Assembly (NCBI GenBank): GCA_027943335.1
Contig: BSBK01008421.1
Span: 5,001 to 69,000, forward strand
DNA from: Chamaecyparis obtusa
Lineage: Eukaryota; Streptophyta; Pinopsida; Cupressales; Cupressaceae
Reading direction: 5' to 3'
DNA length: 64,000 nt
Numbering within the stretch: the stretch's first letter is position 1; the number at the start of each line of letters is the position of its first letter. The notes beneath the pieces are model-generated. The model did no database searches, was not told the DNA's origin, and worked only from the letters and a program-made list of their open reading frames with translations. A program made the position numbers and the translations under genes. Shown here one piece after another: positions 60,905-64,000 of this stretch.

Positions 60905-62164
60905 TTGATGGCTTGCCAGCCATTAGCATTCAAGTTTTAAGGTATTTGATTTTTTTAAAGAAATATATTGTTAACATAAGATCATAGTGTTATACACTGA
61001 ATTTGCATCTCTGATCTCAAGCTCTCTTGGTCTTGATAATCCAGTATAACAAGGGAATCATCTCAAGGTTGTGGGACCTTTGCTAACCGAGATGAGACCT
61101 CCAGGTTCTAGGCTGGTTCCTCTTGGATTGTCACCTTAGTTTGCTCTTAACAGGAAAGTAAATCTTTTGAGGGAAAGGGTTAGAAGGAGTGCATGAAAGG
61201 GAAATGACTAAAAGAAAACTACCTACTAGGTGATGCACCGAAACTAGGGTTTGGATCTCAGTATAGAGGGATGAGATCAATGGAGGAATCAGGTCTAATA
61301 AGTCACCACTCACTAGATAGGTTTGCATAAGTATTTCATAGGAAGGCTTGAACAAAAGACTCAACCTATGACCTGCAAACAAACATCCTCCTCTGCAACT
61401 AGGTGTAGGAATGAGACAAGACTGCTAGGGGCTGTAGCATACCCACAAAACATCTAAATCAAATCAGACACAATAACACACAAAATCACAGAAAGTGAGA
61501 GGGACTAGGAACCCCAATTTCTATTGACAACATTCATAAACTTCAATCCAATAAGAGATAACTCACATAAGAAGGCATGAGGACAACAAGAGTGTCACAA
61601 AATGCTTTGCCATATCTGAATTATCAATGAGAGATTACAAAGAGTAGAAAACCAGAGGACAAAAAAGTGTCTCAGATAGCTTTCTAGGAAAGAAACTTTC
61701 TTTTTTACAAAATGTGAACTCTCTGAGCACTAAGGCTCCAAAAAAAAAACTATATACACCTCTGCACGTAGGCAAGAATCAAAATATCTCATTAGGGTTA
61801 CATAAATAGGCATAAAATAATCCAACCCTAAAATAGTCACTTCTAATCATAAATGAATCTTTGAAAATATCTCAACCGATCAGATATTTCTCCTTGCGTG
61901 CCCATGCCTGTACTGATCCTGCCTGCAGATCAACAACCTTGATCCATCTACCTCCCTGCAAGCCCACTGAGTCATGAATACTCTCAAAATCCGATCAGAT
62001 ACTGTAAAGGATCCAAAACGGTGGCCTAAAATCTCTGCAAAATCTCTTTCAACTGCCACTACCTCTAAAAATCATAAATCTTTAGCTACCTGCACTTGCA
62101 ACATCCCCCTCAGAAGAAAGCCCGTGAAAAACTGGCCGCACCGCCTTGAAAATATCACTGGTCT

Positions 62165-63263
62165 CATGATCGCATAAGCTCAAAAGCCTTCATGCGATCA
62201 TGCGACAAGCCTTTGAAAACTTGCCTCTACTGCCGCATAGACACCCGGACTCACTCTCCCTTTGGTCGCCAAGTCACTTTAACTTTTCTTAACCCCGGGC
62301 TCCTCTCAGCGACCACGCGAAACATGTTAACTGCGCAACCGTGCTCTTGCCAAGTCTGGAGGCCTGCTAAATCATATCCGCGAACATGCGAACAAAGAAA
62401 CCCTTTATCGGACACCGCCAAGTTAGAAGAGAAAAGAACGACCTCCTCTAAACTTCCGCCAGAGCTTTGATAAAAAAGAAAGATCGACGGTTGGCGCATG
62501 ATCTCATGGAGTCGGAAGACTCCATGAGATCATACGACAGCCGTCGGATCTCCATTTACTTAACCGCCAAAGAAGAGACCATCGATTGTGGCCTTATGAA
62601 GAGCTGGGCCCAACACATCGCAGTAGCGCACTCAGAAAATATGCCACCTCATTTGAAATATGTGGACCCACAACAAATCTTCGCCACCAGCTGACCAATG
62701 GAACATGGGCACGTCACCACTTGAGGACCCACCAGCAGCTACCGAAGTCCCCGCTGACCGAACATGTCACCACTAGCCAGCCACTGAGAAGCGGGCACAT
62801 CACCAGCCAAGGGCCCACCGCCAAACTGCAAGCTCTATCAGCGCGGCTAATGGTTTGTCACATGTTCGCATAGCCTAAAAAGGGGCTATGCGATCATGCG
62901 ACAGACCGCTAGCGGTTCTTTGAAAACCATCAACTGGGCCCACCAATAGATTAGGATTTTGTAAAGCAAGGAAGATCAACAGTCATCGCTAGACCGCGAT
63001 CTTAAATAGGATGCATCTTGGGCTGGCGGTATAGCGAGGACCGTCAGATCTTGCTAGGGTTTAGTGGCTTAGAAAAAAAAAGTGTGCCGAGACTTAGGAA
63101 AAATTAAACCGGAGACTTAGGAAGTATTTCGCACACGGGGTAAATTGAAGATTTAAGTGGCCGCCAAAAGGTAATGAAAAATTAGAACAGGCCAAGAGGA
63201 TTCTAATCCGATCGTTGTCGCATGATCTCATGGGCTCGAAAGATTCCATGAGATTATGTGACA
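62165..63263. repeat. Second cluster of GCATGATC-type hairpins
   Basis: Inverted repeats lie at 62,165-62,202 (11-bp arms), 62,495-62,536 (19-bp arms, one mismatch), 62,856-62,903 (20-bp arms, one or two mismatches) and 63,216-63,263 (18-bp arms, two mismatches). The last and second share the flank agccgtcggatctcca. Arm sequences belong to the same family as those inside the hAT element. The DNA between them is less AT-rich than the surroundings and has no convincing gene. Confidence 0.88.
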
Positions 63264-64000
63264 GCCGTCGGATCTCCACTACACTTGCACAGCTATGAGG
63301 AACTGGGACCCACCTGGTCGGAGTTACGCACTTGAAGGTAAAAAACATAGAGGGATCTCGGGGAGAAGGTCGAAAACACACTGGATTTTCGTACCAAAAG
63401 GTAGAAAACACATTGGGTTTTCAACACTTGAGCACTTCTTTGGAAAATAGGACCATGGCCAAAAATGAATGATAGGGAATTTTTGGGTAACACATAGTAT
63501 AGAGCTAAAAGGACAAAGATCATCATGTGACTTGTGTGAAACCCTTCCATACCTTATGACATCTACATTGACACACTGGAGGATTGGGACCAAGGAGACC
63601 TCCAAATGGGACGGTGGCTGATTTCTTTATTTTCTAAAAATTCATCATTAGAATTAAGCCAACCTACACATGTCATAGAGAATCAAATGTTGGATCACCT
63701 TGGGCCAACACAAATCATTTATAATATTCTAGGATCACCTTGGATCAATGTGTTAGGTTTTTTTTTTTTTTTTTGCTATTAAGGATTCTAGTTCTTGTCT
63801 ACCTAAGAAGGCTTAGATGTGGTTTCCTTTTACTAGATGCACTATTTGTACATGAATTGTAGGGGTAATCATAGAGTCGGTTTCTCTTATTTTTCTTCCA
63901 CAAATGAGACACTTATTTTTCTTTGTATAAGTTTGAACTGAATGAGCCATTTGACATTTAGGTTGTTTTCCTTTCTATTTAGATGCAAGGGGCTAATTTT
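63264..64000. other. Non-coding window end
   Basis: No gene is seen. A T17 run lies at 63,758-63,774. The phrase ggatcaccttgg..caa occurs twice at 63,690-63,750. Confidence 0.5.

Larger units (their letters stand above)
59111..62160. other. Non-coding stretch with local duplications
   Basis: No gene is recognised. It contains a ~45-bp tandem duplication (59,250-59,335), a 184-bp tandem duplication and a 21-bp inverted repeat, annotated where clear. Confidence 0.5.

Overview
The window looks like a piece of a large, repeat-rich seed-plant nuclear genome, most likely a gymnosperm such as a conifer (inference). It is AT-rich, eukaryotic in style, and has one clearly intact host gene in 64 kb: a three-exon AMT2-type ammonium transporter at 57.1-58.9 kb. 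Nearly everything else recognisable is transposable-element sequence at various stages of decay.

Layout. 1-3.04 kb: 5'-truncated LINE relic on the minus strand (RT, zf-RVT, RNase H) with an in-frame 68-residue duplication. 3.2-4.5 and 16.1-17.3 kb: two copies of one non-coding, LTR-like repeat. 5.3-6.8 and 11.6-14.0 kb: two relics of one unrecognised protein family, the second interrupted by a ~0.5 kb insertion. 9.4-10.5 kb: LTR-like sequence with a 321-bp tandem duplication. 10.5-11.4 kb: LINE 3' fragment ending in RNase H. 17.6-21.8 kb: minus-strand CACTA (En/Spm) transposase relic followed by a SET-domain-like reading frame. 21.8-26.9 kb: nothing coding recognised. 26.9-33.4 kb: almost complete LINE (zinc-knuckle ORF1; endonuclease and RT ORF2). 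33.8-37.5 kb: structurally complete Copia-type LTR element on the minus strand (293-bp LTRs with 4 differences, AGGAG target duplication, initiator-Met tRNA primer site) that lacks integrase, RT and RNase H. 37.5-44.6 kb: repeats only.

The most interesting object is a 10.2-kb hAT element at 44,610-54,795. It has a perfect 8-bp target duplication (GTCATGAG), short imperfect CAGGGAT terminal inverted repeats and subterminal arrays of a TTCGCCA motif. It carries two convergent intronless genes: a plus-strand hAT transposase, and a minus-strand protein of about 1,230 codons with a G-patch domain and a long coiled coil. The layout recalls two-gene DNA transposons such as MuDR, but I know of no described hAT with a G-patch partner. 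Both genes carry in-frame stops, 11 TAG and 3 TAA with no TGA, so this copy is decayed. Its right arm also holds a near-perfect 122-bp palindrome and six short hairpins built on GCATGATCGCATG. Four more hairpins of that family lie outside the element at 62.2-63.3 kb.

The genes do not form an operon or pathway. The AMT2 gene stands alone among repeats about 2.3 kb from the hAT end. All family assignments come from reading translated motifs by eye; no database search was run.
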